Shown one piece after another: positions 36,533-45,563 of a stretch of 64,000 nt of DNA. Within the stretch, counting starts at the first letter, position 1; the number at the start of each line of letters is the position of its first letter. The notes under the pieces were generated by a model that had not been told where the DNA came from, did no database searches, and saw only the letters and a program-made list of their open reading frames with translations. Location of the stretch: the NCBI RefSeq assembly GCF_010499455.1, contig NZ_JAAGOH010000020.1, positions 1 to 64,000 on the forward strand. The letters run 5' to 3'. Both the position numbers and the translations under genes were made by a program. This stretch comes from Ideonella livida. GTDB taxonomy: Bacteria > Pseudomonadota > Gammaproteobacteria > Burkholderiales > Burkholderiaceae_C.

Positions 36533-37789
36533 ATGTCTGACACCCCTGCCGCCACCGCCTCTTCAGCTGCCACCCCGGCTGCCGCCCTCAGTGACCGTGT
36601 GCAGGAGGCGCTGGCTGTCAGCCTGCGGGGCTGTGCCGAACTGCTGCCCCAGTCGGACTGGGTGAAGAAGCTGCAGCGCAGCGAAGCCACCGGCCAGCCG
36701 CTGCGCATCAAGCTGGGCCTGGATCCGACCGCGCCCGACATCCACCTGGGCCACACGGTGGTGCTCAACAAGATGCGCCAGCTCCAGGACCTGGGCCACC
36801 GCGTGATCTTCTTGATTGGTGACTTCACCTCCTTGATCGGCGACCCATCGGGCCGCAACAGCACCCGCCCGCCGCTCACCAAGGAGCAGATCGAGGTCAA
36901 CGCGCAGACCTACTACAAGCAGGCCAGCCTGGTGCTCGATCCGGGCAAGACCGAGATCCGCTACAACTCCGAGTGGTGTGATCCGCTGGGCGCGCGCGGC
37001 ATGATCCAGCTGGCGGCCAAGTACACCCTGGCCCGCCTGCTGGAGCGCGACGACTTCACCAAGCGCTTCCAGGCCAACGCGCCCATCTCGATGCACGAGC
37101 TGCTGTACCCGCTGATGCAGGGCTACGACTCGGTGGCCTTGAAGAGCGACCTGGAACTGGGCGGCACCGACCAGAAGTTCAACCTGCTGGTGGGCCGCGC
37201 CCTGCAAGCTGAGTACGGCCAGGAGGCCCAGTGCGTGCTGACCATGCCGCTGCTGGAGGGGCTGGATGGCATCGAGAAGATGTCCAAGTCCAAGAACAAT
37301 TACGTGGGCATCACCGAGGCGCCCAACAGCATGTTCGCCAAGATCCTGTCCATCAGCGACGAGCAGATGTGGAAGTGGTTCACACTGCTGTCCTTCCGCA
37401 GCGAACGCGAGATCGAGGCCCTCAAGGCCGAGGTGGTGGCGGGCCGCAACCCCAAGGACGCCAAGGTGCTGCTGGCCAAGGAGATCACGGCCCGCTTCCA
37501 CGATGCCGCCGCGGCCGACACCGCCGAGCAGGATTTCAACAACCGCGCCAAGGGCGGCATCCCGGAGGACATCCCCGAGGTGAGCCTGTCGGGTGCGCCC
37601 CTGGCGATTGGTGCCCTGCTGAAGGCCGCCAACCTGGTGCCCAGCACCAGCGAAGGCCTGCGCATGGTGGAGCAGGGCGGTGTGCGCCTGGATGGCACGG
37701 TGCTGTCGGACAAGGGCCTCAAGATCAACGCCGGCACCTTTGTGCTGCAGGTGGGCAAGCGCAAGTTCGCCCGCGTCACCCTGGCTTGA
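36533..37789 (+). CDS. tyrS: Tyrosyl-tRNA synthetase
   Basis: Class I synthetase, 418 residues from the ATG at 36533. HIGH-type motif [15 protein letters not shown]-type motif [12 protein letters not shown], and a C-terminal S4-like RNA-binding domain ending [11 protein letters not shown]. The segment [20 protein letters not shown] is typical of the TyrZ/TyrRS subgroup common in Betaproteobacteria. The FKBP gene follows after 16 bp. Confidence 0.96.
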   Translation: MSDTPAATASSAATPAAALSDRVQEALAVSLRGCAELLPQSDWVKKLQRSEATGQPLRIKLGLDPTAPDIHLGHTVVLNKMRQLQDLGHRVIFLIGDFTSLIGDPSGRNSTRPPLTKEQIEVNAQTYYKQASLVLDPGKTEIRYNSEWCDPLGARGMIQLAAKYTLARLLERDDFTKRFQANAPISMHELLYPLMQGYDSVALKSDLELGGTDQKFNLLVGRALQAEYGQEAQCVLTMPLLEGLDGIEKMSKSKNNYVGITEAPNSMFAKILSISDEQMWKWFTLLSFRSEREIEALKAEVVAGRNPKDAKVLLAKEITARFHDAAAADTAEQDFNNRAKGGIPEDIPEVSLSGAPLAIGALLKAANLVPSTSEGLRMVEQGGVRLDGTVLSDKGLKINAGTFVLQVGKRKFARVTLA

Positions 37790-37805
37790 GGCAAGGAGCC
37801 GGCAC

Positions 37806-38312
37806 ATGGCCATGCGCATGACCAAGCCCCTGTTTGTCCTGACGCTGTGCGTGGCGGTGGGCATGATCGCCTTTGGCGGCTGGTCCATCCGCCAGATGCC
37901 CAAGGCGGGGGCGCCGGCGCCGGCGGCTTCCGGCCCGGTGGTGGACCTGCTGGCCCAGGCCCGCCAGGCCCCCGGTGCCCAGGTGTTGCCCAGCGGGGTG
38001 GTGGTGGAGGTGCTGCAGGCCGGACAAGGCCGCAAGCCCCGCGCCACCGACACCGTCAAGGTGCACTACCGGGGGGTGATGGCCGATGGCACCGAGTTCG
38101 ACAGTTCCTACCGGCGTGGCCAGCCGGCCGAGTTTCCGCTCGACAAGGTCATTGCCTGCTGGACCCAGGGCCTGCAGGAGCTGTCGGCGGGCGCCAAGGC
38201 CCGCCTGACCTGCCCGGCAGCCACCGCCTATGGCGAGCGCGGTGCGGGCGGATTGATTCCGCCGGGCGCGGTGCTGCAGTTCGAGGTGGAGCTGCTGGGC
38301 CTGATCTTCTGA
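37806..38312 (+). CDS. FKBP-type peptidyl-prolyl isomerase, membrane-anchored
   Basis: 168 residues; AAGGAG lies seven bases before the ATG at 37806. One N-terminal hydrophobic segment (LFVLTLCVAVGMIAFGGW) then an FKBP domain: TVKVHYRGVMADGTEFDSS, WTQGLQELSAGAKARLTCPA, YGERGAGGLIPPGAVLQF. The active-site Tyr, Asp and Ile-Pro segment are present; the Lys/Arg flap is usual. Expected to help folding in the periplasm. Likely co-transcribed with tyrS. Confidence 0.9.
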   Translation: MAMRMTKPLFVLTLCVAVGMIAFGGWSIRQMPKAGAPAPAASGPVVDLLAQARQAPGAQVLPSGVVVEVLQAGQGRKPRATDTVKVHYRGVMADGTEFDSSYRRGQPAEFPLDKVIACWTQGLQELSAGAKARLTCPAATAYGERGAGGLIPPGAVLQFEVELLGLIF

Positions 38313-38322
38313 GGCCCGGGTT

Positions 38323-39402
38323 TCAGCGCGCCACGGCCGGGCCCCGCGCCGCTCCCGCCGGGGTCGGCCGCGCCAACTCCAGCGCCCGCTGGGTGTCGGC
38401 CACGGCGGCAGCCCAGTGTGGCTCGCCGGCCAGCCGCTGCTGCGCCCGGGACAGCGCCTGTTCCGCCGCCTCGAGTTCACCGGCTTGCAGATGGCACCAG
38501 GCCAGGTTGTTCCAGGCCACGGCCGAATCCTGACGCGCCACCAGCCCTTTGAAGGCCTGTGCGGCGGCCGGCCAGTCCTGGCGCGCGGCCAGCGCGTTGC
38601 CCCAGCCCAGCCAAAAACTTGCCACGTCGGGATGGCGTTCCTGGGCGGCTGCCCAGGCCTGTAGCACCGCGGGCGCCTCACTGCCCAGGGCCTGTTCCAG
38701 CCCCAGCACATCCGCCAGCAGGCGTTCCGGCTCGGTGTGCCGCGGCAGCGTGCCAGGGCGGCACGCCCGCAGGGCCCAGTGGCCGCTGCGGGCCCAGGTG
38801 TGCTCCAGCGTCGACAAGGGCCAGTGGGCGTCCGGGGTATCGCCGCTGTGCAGTCGCACGGTCTGGGCCTGCAGGTCATAACCGGTGAGCACGGCGTAGT
38901 GCCAGCGGGTCCACCAAGACAGCGAGAGATTGAGCAGCACGGCCACCGGCTGGCCATGGGCCAGCTCGTCCAAGGCGTCCGACAGGGCATGGGGTGCCGG
39001 TCGCAGGCGCCCGGCCAGCAGGCCTTCACGGCGCAGCGTGGCCAGCATCTCGGCTTGCAGACTGCCCTGGCGGCCGGGCAGGTAGGTCCGGGCGGTCAGT
39101 CGGGACAAGGGGGCCGGCTGGCCCGCGTGGCCCAGCAGCATCGCCAGGCTGGCGGGCCCGCAAAGCAGGTCGCCCTGGGCCACAAAGGGCACGTCGCGCA
39201 CCTCGGCGCGGGTTGGCCGCGCGGCCTCGGGGTCTCGCTGCAGGGCCTGGGTCAGCGGGGGCGTGAGCGTGCGCGAGAGCGGGGCGCAGCCCGCCAGCCC
39301 GCCGCCAAGCCCGCCTATCAGGGGCAAGGCGCCCAGCCCGCCCCAGCGGCGCAGCCGACCCAGGCAGGCGCGGCGCGTCAGCGGCTGCCGGGGCGTGGGC
39401 AT
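38323..39402 (-). CDS. PA2778-family cysteine peptidase with TPR repeats
   Basis: 359 residues. Twin Arg near the start and a lipobox LAGC (Cys about 39) suggest export as a lipoprotein. A papain-like C39-type domain follows, with the nucleophile in DLLCGPASLAMLLG and the His in HYAVLTGYD. The C-terminal ~130 residues form TPR-like helices (FWLGWGNALAARQDWPAAAQ, WNNLAWCHLQAGELEAAEQ). Paired with a PA2779-family gene 14 bp upstream, as in Pseudomonas aeruginosa, where the pair has no established role. Confidence 0.88.
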   Translation of the reverse strand: MPTPRQPLTRRACLGRLRRWGGLGALPLIGGLGGGLAGCAPLSRTLTPPLTQALQRDPEAARPTRAEVRDVPFVAQGDLLCGPASLAMLLGHAGQPAPLSRLTARTYLPGRQGSLQAEMLATLRREGLLAGRLRPAPHALSDALDELAHGQPVAVLLNLSLSWWTRWHYAVLTGYDLQAQTVRLHSGDTPDAHWPLSTLEHTWARSGHWALRACRPGTLPRHTEPERLLADVLGLEQALGSEAPAVLQAWAAAQERHPDVASFWLGWGNALAARQDWPAAAQAFKGLVARQDSAVAWNNLAWCHLQAGELEAAEQALSRAQQRLAGEPHWAAAVADTQRALELARPTPAGAARGPAVAR

Positions 39403-39416
39403 GCGGCGGGCTGCCG

Positions 39417-39812
39417 TCAGCGGATGGAGCGGGTGAAGGGGAAGACCTTGGTGAAGCCCAGGATATCGGTGGTCAGCAGGACGAGGAAGACGAACACGGC
39501 CGTGCCGATGAGGTCGCCGGCGCCGGCCGGGTCCTGGTCAATGCGTGCCAGCACCTGCTGGGCCTCGGCCTCGCTCAGGGCGGCCACCCGGGCCTGGGCT
39601 TCGTCCAGGTCCACGCCACGGGCCTGCAGCGCCTGGGCCACCTCCGCACGCATCAGGGTGGCCTGCAGACGCGCCGGCGCGCTGTCGGCAGCGGTTTCAG
39701 CCGCCAGGGCGGGGGCGGTGCCGATCAGGGCGGCCTGGGCAGGCTGCATCAGGCCGGCAAAACTCAGGCAGGCTGAGAGGCTCCAGGCCAGCAGTCGGGG
39801 GGAACGGCGCAT
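39417..39812 (-). CDS. PA2779-family protein
   Basis: 131 residues: signal peptide (LLAWSLSACLSFAGLMQPAQA), a short helical middle with LMRAEVAQALQARGVDLDEA and QVLARIDQDPAGAG, then a hydrophobic segment VFVFLVLLTTDILGFTKVFP that should be a transmembrane helix. Matches the family always found beside PA2778-type cysteine peptidases; probably the peptidase's membrane partner or substrate. Function not known. Confidence 0.82.
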   Translation of the reverse strand: MRRSPRLLAWSLSACLSFAGLMQPAQAALIGTAPALAAETAADSAPARLQATLMRAEVAQALQARGVDLDEAQARVAALSEAEAQQVLARIDQDPAGAGDLIGTAVFVFLVLLTTDILGFTKVFPFTRSIR

Positions 39813-39947
39813 GGGAGATCTCCTTGTGTGGGATGGGCTGGGCCGCCGTGGCGGCCGGTCGTGTCAGGCCCGATGGTAGAAGCAAGTGCGGGGCCGGTAC
39901 CCACCTGCAAGCTGGGGGGCACCCGTCAGCGGGCGGACAATCGGCGC

Positions 39948-40847
39948 ATGGAAGTGGCAAGTTACCTCAAGGTGTCGGTGGCGGTCGCCGTGGCCACCAT
40001 CGGCCTGAAGACCGGCGCCTGGTGGCTCACCGATTCGGTCAGCCTGCTGTCCGATGCGCTGGAGTCGCTGGTCAACCTGGCCGGGGCGATGTTCGCGCTG
40101 GCCATGGTGACCCTGGCGGCCCAGCCGCCGGACGAGGACCATCCCTACGGCCACCACAAGGCGGAGTACTTCTCCAGCGGCTTCGAGGGGGTGCTGATCC
40201 TCGCGGCGGCGCTGGGCATCATCGCGGCGGCTGTGGACCGCTGGTGGCATCCCCAGCCGCTGGAGCAGCTGGGCTGGGGCATGGCGCTGTCGCTGTTCAG
40301 CTCCGGCCTGAACGGTGCGCTGGCGCTGGCGATGCTGCGCAAGGCGCGCCAGCATCACTCGATGGCCTTGGAGGCCGACGCCCGCCACCTGATCACCGAC
40401 GTGTGGACGTCGGCCGGGGTGCTGCTGGGCCTCCTGGCGGTGCAGATCACCGACTGGCTATGGCTGGATCCAGTGGCGGCCATCCTGGTGGCGCTCAACA
40501 TCCTGCGCGAGGGCGTCTCCCTGGTGCGGCGTTCCGCGGACGGGCTGATGGACCAGGCCCTGGAGCCGGAGCACCAGCAGGCCATCGACCGGGTGCTGGA
40601 GAACTTTGAGGACCCGATGATCCGTTTTGACCATCGGGTGTCCCGGCGGGCCGGGGCGCGCCGCCATGTGGACCTGCACATGCATGTGCCGGCCGACTGG
40701 ACGCTGCGGCAGGCCGCGGCGGCGCGCGGCGCGGTGGAGCTGGCGCTGATGGAGGCCGTGCCGGGCCTGCGCGCCACGCTGCAGCTGTTACCAATGGATG
40801 TGGAGGCGCACGATCCCCAGACGCGCCGCCCGGAGGAATACACATGA
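39948..40847 (+). CDS. Cation diffusion facilitator transporter
   Basis: 299 residues from the ATG at 39948. Six predicted TM helices with the CDF metal site residues in TM2 ([17 protein letters not shown], with Asp) and TM5 ([17 protein letters not shown], His-xxx-Asp), and a cytoplasmic ferredoxin-like C-terminal domain with [19 protein letters not shown]. Exports a divalent metal (Zn, Co, Fe or Mn) against protons; the metal cannot be told. Shares ATGA with dtd. Confidence 0.92.
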   Translation: MEVASYLKVSVAVAVATIGLKTGAWWLTDSVSLLSDALESLVNLAGAMFALAMVTLAAQPPDEDHPYGHHKAEYFSSGFEGVLILAAALGIIAAAVDRWWHPQPLEQLGWGMALSLFSSGLNGALALAMLRKARQHHSMALEADARHLITDVWTSAGVLLGLLAVQITDWLWLDPVAAILVALNILREGVSLVRRSADGLMDQALEPEHQQAIDRVLENFEDPMIRFDHRVSRRAGARRHVDLHMHVPADWTLRQAAAARGAVELALMEAVPGLRATLQLLPMDVEAHDPQTRRPEEYT

Positions 40848-41302
40848 TCGCGTTGATCCAGCGGGTGGCCCGGGCCCGCGTCGAAGTGGCCGGCGAGGTG
40901 GTGGGCGCCATCGACCGCGGCCTGCTGGTGCTGGTGTGCGCCGAGCCGGCGGACACGCCCCTGGCCGCGCGCCGGTTGGTGGACAAGCTGCTGAAGCTGC
41001 GGGTCTTCGCCGACGGGGCCGGCAAGATGAACCGCAGCGTGACCGATCTGGACGGCGCTGGCACCGCGGGTGGGCTGCTGCTGGTCTCGCAGTTCACGCT
41101 GGCGGCCGACACCTCGGGCGGCAACCGCCCCAGTTTCACCGGGGCGGCGCCGTCCGCAATTGGTCGCGCGCTCTACGAGGAGGTGCTGGCACAGGCCCGG
41201 TCCCGCCATCCGCAGGTGGCCGCCGGCGTCTTCGGGGCCGACATGCAGGTGCATCTGGTCAATGACGGGCCGGTCACCCTGCCGATGCGCGTCACGGGCT
41301 GA
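40844..41302 (+). CDS. dtd: D-aminoacyl-tRNA deacylase
   Basis: Removes D-amino acids (and Gly mischarged on tRNA-Ala) from tRNA. 152 residues, normal length. [15 protein letters not shown] at the start, the active-site [17 protein letters not shown], and the cis-Pro motif in [13 protein letters not shown]. Overlaps the CDF gene by four bases. Confidence 0.96.
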   Translation: MIALIQRVARARVEVAGEVVGAIDRGLLVLVCAEPADTPLAARRLVDKLLKLRVFADGAGKMNRSVTDLDGAGTAGGLLLVSQFTLAADTSGGNRPSFTGAAPSAIGRALYEEVLAQARSRHPQVAAGVFGADMQVHLVNDGPVTLPMRVTG

Positions 41303-41324
41303 GTCTGTCAAGCGGGCGGCCATG

Positions 41325-41352
41325 AAAAAGGCGCCCCTGTAGGGCGCCTGGT
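41325..41352 (-). terminator. Terminator between dtd and the Bug-type gene
   Basis: AGGCGCCC (41329-41336), loop CTGTA, GGGCGCCT (41342-41349), with AAAA directly before the stem, so the T-tract serves the minus-strand gene at 41403; it may also stop dtd. Confidence 0.8.
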
Positions 41353-41402
41353 CTGGGGGCGGCGGGTTGAGCCCACCGCCGGTGCGCAGGGTCTGCGCCG
41401 GA

Positions 41403-42386
41403 TCAGTCGGCGTACTGGCCGGCAGCCTTGATGGCCGGGCCCCACTTGTTGATCTCGGCCTCGACGAACTTCTTGTGTTCGGCGCCGCCCACGCGGCCGT
41501 CGGTCACGATGACTGCGCCCAGGGCTTCCTGGCGCTTTTGGAAGTCGGTGTCCTTGAGGGCGGTGCGCAGGGCGGCGTTGACCTTGTCCAGCACCGCCTT
41601 GGGCGTGCCCTTGGGGGCGTACAGGCCGTGCCAGATGCTGACGTTGAAGCCCTTGAGGCCGGATTCATCCAGCGTCGGCAGCTTGGCCAGCGCCGGGGTG
41701 CTCAGCTTCTTGGTGGTGGTCACCGCGAAGGCCTTGACCTTGCCCGACTCGATCTGGCTGGTGGTGTTGGTGGTCTGGTCGCACATGATGTCCACCTGGC
41801 CGCCCAGCAGGTCGGTCATGGCGGGGGCGGTGCCCTTGTAGGGCACGGTGGTCATGTCGATCTTCAGGCTCTGCTGGAACAGCAGGCCGCACAGGTGCGA
41901 GGCCGAACCCAGACCGGCGTTGGCCAGGTTGATCTTGCCCTGGTTGGCCGACAGCCACTTGGAGAGTTCGGCGTAGTTGGCCGCCGGCAGCGTGGTGCGG
42001 CCGATCAGGGTCATGGGCACCTCGTTGATCAGGCCCAGGTACTCGAAGTCGTCCAGCGTCTTGTATTGCAGCGAGCGGTACAGGGCCGGCGAAGTGGCCA
42101 TGCCGATGTGGTGCAGCAACAGGGTGTAGCCATCGGGCGCGGCCTTGGCCACCTTGGTGGCGCCCAGGGTGCCACCGGCGCCCCCCACGTTCTCGATGAC
42201 GATGGTGCCGCCCAGCGGCTTGCGCAGGGCCTCGGCCAGGTCGCGTGCCACCTTGTCGGTGGGGCCGCCGGCGGTGAAGGGCACGATGATGGTGACCGGC
42301 TTTTCCGGGTACTCGGCCAGGGCGGGCAGGGCTGAGGCCAGCAGGACGGCGGCGGCCGCGGCGCTGAGGGTGAAACGGCGATTCAT
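41403..42386 (-). CDS. Bug-family tripartite tricarboxylate transporter substrate-binding protein
   Basis: Periplasmic binding protein of the TctC/Bug superfamily, 327 residues. Signal peptide (LSAAAAAVLLASALPALAEYP), then PVTIIVPFTAGGPTDKVARDL, IENVGGAGGTLGATKVAKA, DMTTVPYKGTAPAMTDLLGGQVD and WHGLYAPKGTPKAVL, all typical. No tctA/tctB membrane genes are near, as is usual for the expanded Bug family of Burkholderiales. Ligand unknown, probably an organic acid. Confidence 0.93.
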   Translation of the reverse strand: MNRRFTLSAAAAAVLLASALPALAEYPEKPVTIIVPFTAGGPTDKVARDLAEALRKPLGGTIVIENVGGAGGTLGATKVAKAAPDGYTLLLHHIGMATSPALYRSLQYKTLDDFEYLGLINEVPMTLIGRTTLPAANYAELSKWLSANQGKINLANAGLGSASHLCGLLFQQSLKIDMTTVPYKGTAPAMTDLLGGQVDIMCDQTTNTTSQIESGKVKAFAVTTTKKLSTPALAKLPTLDESGLKGFNVSIWHGLYAPKGTPKAVLDKVNAALRTALKDTDFQKRQEALGAVIVTDGRVGGAEHKKFVEAEINKWGPAIKAAGQYAD

Positions 42387-42600
42387 CAGGTGGTTTCCTT
42401 CCGGGATGGGCCGCAGGGGTTGTGGATCTCGGTATGGTGACCCTGCGGACGGCCTGTGGTCAGGGTGCTGTGGATGCTAGGGGCGGCGGGGCGCCGCGGT
42501 CATCGCGGGAACTACGTAAGGCGTGGCGGCTGACCCTAAGATGCGCGACATCCTCGACGAACCACAAGCCGCACCGGCGCCTGCCGGTCGACGCCGCGCC

Positions 42601-42957
42601 ATGAGCCGCATCCTCCGATTCGACCCGCCTGACACCCTGCCCGAGCGCGACCAGCCCCGCCTGGAGCGGCGCGAGGTGGGGGCCCCCGTGCGGCAGACCT
42701 GGACCCTCTACGAGCCGGCAGGCGAGGGCCTGTGCGCCGGCATCTGGACCTGTGAGCCGGGCCGCTGGCGCATCGTCTTCGGCCCGCATGAGCATGAGTA
42801 CTTCATGGTGCTGGAAGGGCGTGTCCGCCTGCACGACGCCCAGGGCGGCGTGACCGAGGCCGGTCCGGGCCAGGCACTGGTGATCCCCGCGGGATTCGAG
42901 GGCTCCTTCGAGGTGCTGGAGCGGGTGCGCAAGCACTTTGTGGTCGTCAGACGCTGA
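42601..42957 (+). CDS. Cupin domain-containing protein
   Basis: 118 residues from the ATG at 42601; an in-frame ATG at 42541 is possible but the extra residues look non-conserved. A single small cupin with AGIWTCEPGRWRIVFGPHEHEY type motif (metal-binding His-xx-His then Glu) and LEGRVRLHDAQGGVTEAGPG, resembling the cupin_3 group. Function unknown. Divergent from the Bug-type gene. Confidence 0.75.
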   Translation: MSRILRFDPPDTLPERDQPRLERREVGAPVRQTWTLYEPAGEGLCAGIWTCEPGRWRIVFGPHEHEYFMVLEGRVRLHDAQGGVTEAGPGQALVIPAGFEGSFEVLERVRKHFVVVRR

Positions 42958-43077
42958 GCGGGTGGCGGGGCGCCTGGCCCCATACTTGCGTCTTCGCCCC
43001 GACCCCGGCTTCAGACCGCACGGGCTGCGCCGTGAGGAGGGCCCTGCGTCCCTTGCCTGCCCCACGCCCCGCCCACG

Positions 43078-44442
43078 ATGCTCCAGCCTGATACGCCTGC
43101 CGTCACACCTGCGGCACCCGACGCCCTCCGCGCCCTGCCGCCCGACGATCCCCAGCGCGAGCGCCTGCACAACGAGGTCCATGCCCGACCGCCGGCCCGC
43201 ATCCGATTGCCGGCGCTGGTGGTCTATGTGGCGGTGCTCAACGAAGGCATCAGCCGCGATCAGGAATGTGCCCACCTGCAGCGCCTGCCCGGCCAGGCCG
43301 GCCTGCAGCCCGAAGACCTGGCTGGCAGCTTCCTGCGCCTGCGCGGTGAGGGCTACACCCTCAAGTGGGAGCGCCACACCGAGTTCTCGCGCTACTCCCT
43401 GGTCCAGCCTCTGCCGGCCGGTGCCGGCTTGGGCGCCGAGCAGCCACCGCTGTTGCCCGGGTTGGTCTTGCCCGCCGACTGGTTCGCCACGCTACCCGGC
43501 CGCACCGTGGCCGCGGTCAAGCTGGTGTTGGTGGAGCAGGACCTCACGGATCCGCAGGCCGCGCTGGCGCTGGGCCAGCGCTGGCTGGGCGGGCGCACCG
43601 TGGTGGCCTCCCACCTGGGGCACAACGGGCACTCCATCGCCGTGACCAACTTCCGCCTGCAGCCCAACGGCTTTGAACGCATGCTGGTCATGGCCGCCCC
43701 TGGCACCAGCGAGACCCGCGCCGGCCGTATATCCGCCCGGCTGCTGGAGCTGGAAACCTACCGCCTGATGGCCCTGCGCGGTCTGCCGGCGGCCAAGACC
43801 CTGGCGCCTGAGCTGGCCGCGGCCGAGGCGGACCTGGCCGACACCATCGCCCAGCTGGAACGCCGCCATGCGTCGGAGCAGGACCTGCTCGACCGGCTCA
43901 TCCATGTCGCTGCCGGCGTTGAGCGCGCCAACGCCCAGCACCAGTACCGCTTCTCGGCCACCCAGGCCTATGCCGAGTTGGTGCGCCAGCGCACTGCCGA
44001 GCTGCGTGAGAAGGCGATTCCCGGCACCCAAACCATCGGCGAGTTCATGCAGCGCCGGCTCAGTCCCGCCATTGCCACTGTGGCGGCCACGGAGCGCCGC
44101 CTGGCCAGCCTGTCGCAGCGCATCGAGCGCGCCAGTGCCTTGTTGCGTACCCGCGTGGACATTGCCACCGAAACCCAGAACCAACAGCTGTTGGCCAAGC
44201 TCACCCAGGGCCAGGCCTTGCAGCTGCAGCTGCAGAGCACGGTGGAGGGCCTGTCCATTGCGGCCATCTCCTACTACATGGTCAGCCTGCTGCTCTATGG
44301 CGCCAAGGCGGCCAAGGGCCTGGGCCTTCCGCTCAACCCGGAGATGACCGCAGGCGCGATGATTCCCTTTGTACTCTGGGGGGTATGGAAGACCACCCAG
44401 CGCATCCACGCCAAACTCCATGCCCGGGGCGACGCCCACTGA
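43078..44442 (+). CDS. DUF3422 family membrane protein
   Basis: 454 residues. Recognised by LHNEVHARPPARIRLPALVV near the start, LRGEGYTLKWERHTEFSRYS and VVASHLGHNGHSIAVTNF. The long middle is helical (coiled coil, residues ~240-390), followed by a hydrophobic segment ISYYMVSLLLYGAKAAKGLG and a last hydrophobic stretch, so it is probably anchored at the C-terminus with a large soluble domain. The family has no assigned function. Confidence 0.88.
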   Translation: MLQPDTPAVTPAAPDALRALPPDDPQRERLHNEVHARPPARIRLPALVVYVAVLNEGISRDQECAHLQRLPGQAGLQPEDLAGSFLRLRGEGYTLKWERHTEFSRYSLVQPLPAGAGLGAEQPPLLPGLVLPADWFATLPGRTVAAVKLVLVEQDLTDPQAALALGQRWLGGRTVVASHLGHNGHSIAVTNFRLQPNGFERMLVMAAPGTSETRAGRISARLLELETYRLMALRGLPAAKTLAPELAAAEADLADTIAQLERRHASEQDLLDRLIHVAAGVERANAQHQYRFSATQAYAELVRQRTAELREKAIPGTQTIGEFMQRRLSPAIATVAATERRLASLSQRIERASALLRTRVDIATETQNQQLLAKLTQGQALQLQLQSTVEGLSIAAISYYMVSLLLYGAKAAKGLGLPLNPEMTAGAMIPFVLWGVWKTTQRIHAKLHARGDAH

Positions 44443-44538
44443 GGTCGCGGGTGCCCGCGCACGGTGGAAGCCGTGCGCGTGGTGACGGCACCGTGGCGTG
44501 CCCCAAGAATCTGTACGACAGTGGAGAGGAGGTCTGTG

Positions 44539-45546
44539 ATGGCGACGGTGGATGCCAAGTTGAAGTACCTATTTCCCGGCTGGTTTGCCGTGGTGATGGG
44601 CCTGAGCGGACTGTCGCTGGCTTGGCACCGCGCGGCGCCGCTGATGGGCGAGATGGCCACAGGCTTCGCGCTGGTGATCGGGGCGCTGGCGGCGGCGGTG
44701 CTGGTGGTGCTGGCCGTGGCGGCACTGCTGCGCTGGCGGCGTCATCCCGAGGCCTGGGCCGAGGACCTGAAGCACCCGGTGCGCCACACTTTTGTGGCGG
44801 CCATCCCGATTGCGCTGCTGCTGGTGGCCACGGTAGGCACGGCGCTGCTGGGGCCGGGGCCGGTGCAGCGCGCGCTGTGGTGGGCCGGCTCGCTGGGCCA
44901 GTTCGGCGTGACCTGGTGGGTGCTGCGGCGCTGGTGGCTGGGCCACAAGGCCGGCGGGCTGGTGTGGGCTTCGGTCACGCCGGCGCTGTTCATCCCCATT
45001 GTGGGCAATGTGCTGGCCCCGCTGGCCGGCGTGCCCCTGGGGCATGCCGAGTGGGCGGCGGCGCAGTTCGGCCTGGGCCTGATGTTCTGGCCGGTGGTGC
45101 TGGTGCTGCTGGTGGTACGCCTGGCGGTGCAGGGCAGCTGGCCGGACCGTTTGGCGCCCACCGCCTTCATCGTCATCGCGCCGCCGGCGGTGGTGGGCCT
45201 GTCGGCCCTGCAGTTGGGCGCACCGCTTCTGGTGGGCTGGGGGCTGTGGGGCATGGCGCTGTTCAGCCTGTTGTGGGCGGGGGCCCAGGCCGGGCGTATC
45301 CGCACGCTGCCGTTCTCGCTGCCGCACTGGGGCATGAGCTTCCCGCTGGCGGCGCTGGCGGCGTTGACGCTGCGTCTGGCCACCCCGGGTCAAGGCCTGC
45401 TGGCGGTGGTGGCCCCGCTGCTGCTGGCGCTGGCTTCCCTGGTGATCGTCACGCTGTGTGCGGGTACGGTGCGTGGCCTGCGCGACGGCAGCCTGCTGGC
45501 GCCGGAGCCGGTGGCGGCCATCGTGCCGGTGTCCGCGCCGGGGTGA
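44539..45546 (+). CDS. TDT/SLAC1-family transporter (C4-dicarboxylate or anion)
   Basis: 335 residues from the ATG at 44539, preceded by AGGAGGT five bases upstream. Ten predicted transmembrane helices with the family start KYLFPGWFAVVMGLSGLSLA, WWVLRRWW, ALFIPIVGNVLAPLAGV and SLPHWGMSFPLAALAALTL. The family includes TehA and plant SLAC1 anion channels and dicarboxylate/malate transporters; substrate not predictable. Convergent with corA. Confidence 0.85.
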   Translation: MATVDAKLKYLFPGWFAVVMGLSGLSLAWHRAAPLMGEMATGFALVIGALAAAVLVVLAVAALLRWRRHPEAWAEDLKHPVRHTFVAAIPIALLLVATVGTALLGPGPVQRALWWAGSLGQFGVTWWVLRRWWLGHKAGGLVWASVTPALFIPIVGNVLAPLAGVPLGHAEWAAAQFGLGLMFWPVVLVLLVVRLAVQGSWPDRLAPTAFIVIAPPAVVGLSALQLGAPLLVGWGLWGMALFSLLWAGAQAGRIRTLPFSLPHWGMSFPLAALAALTLRLATPGQGLLAVVAPLLLALASLVIVTLCAGTVRGLRDGSLLAPEPVAAIVPVSAPG

Positions 45547-45563
45547 TGGCTGTACGCGGGCCG

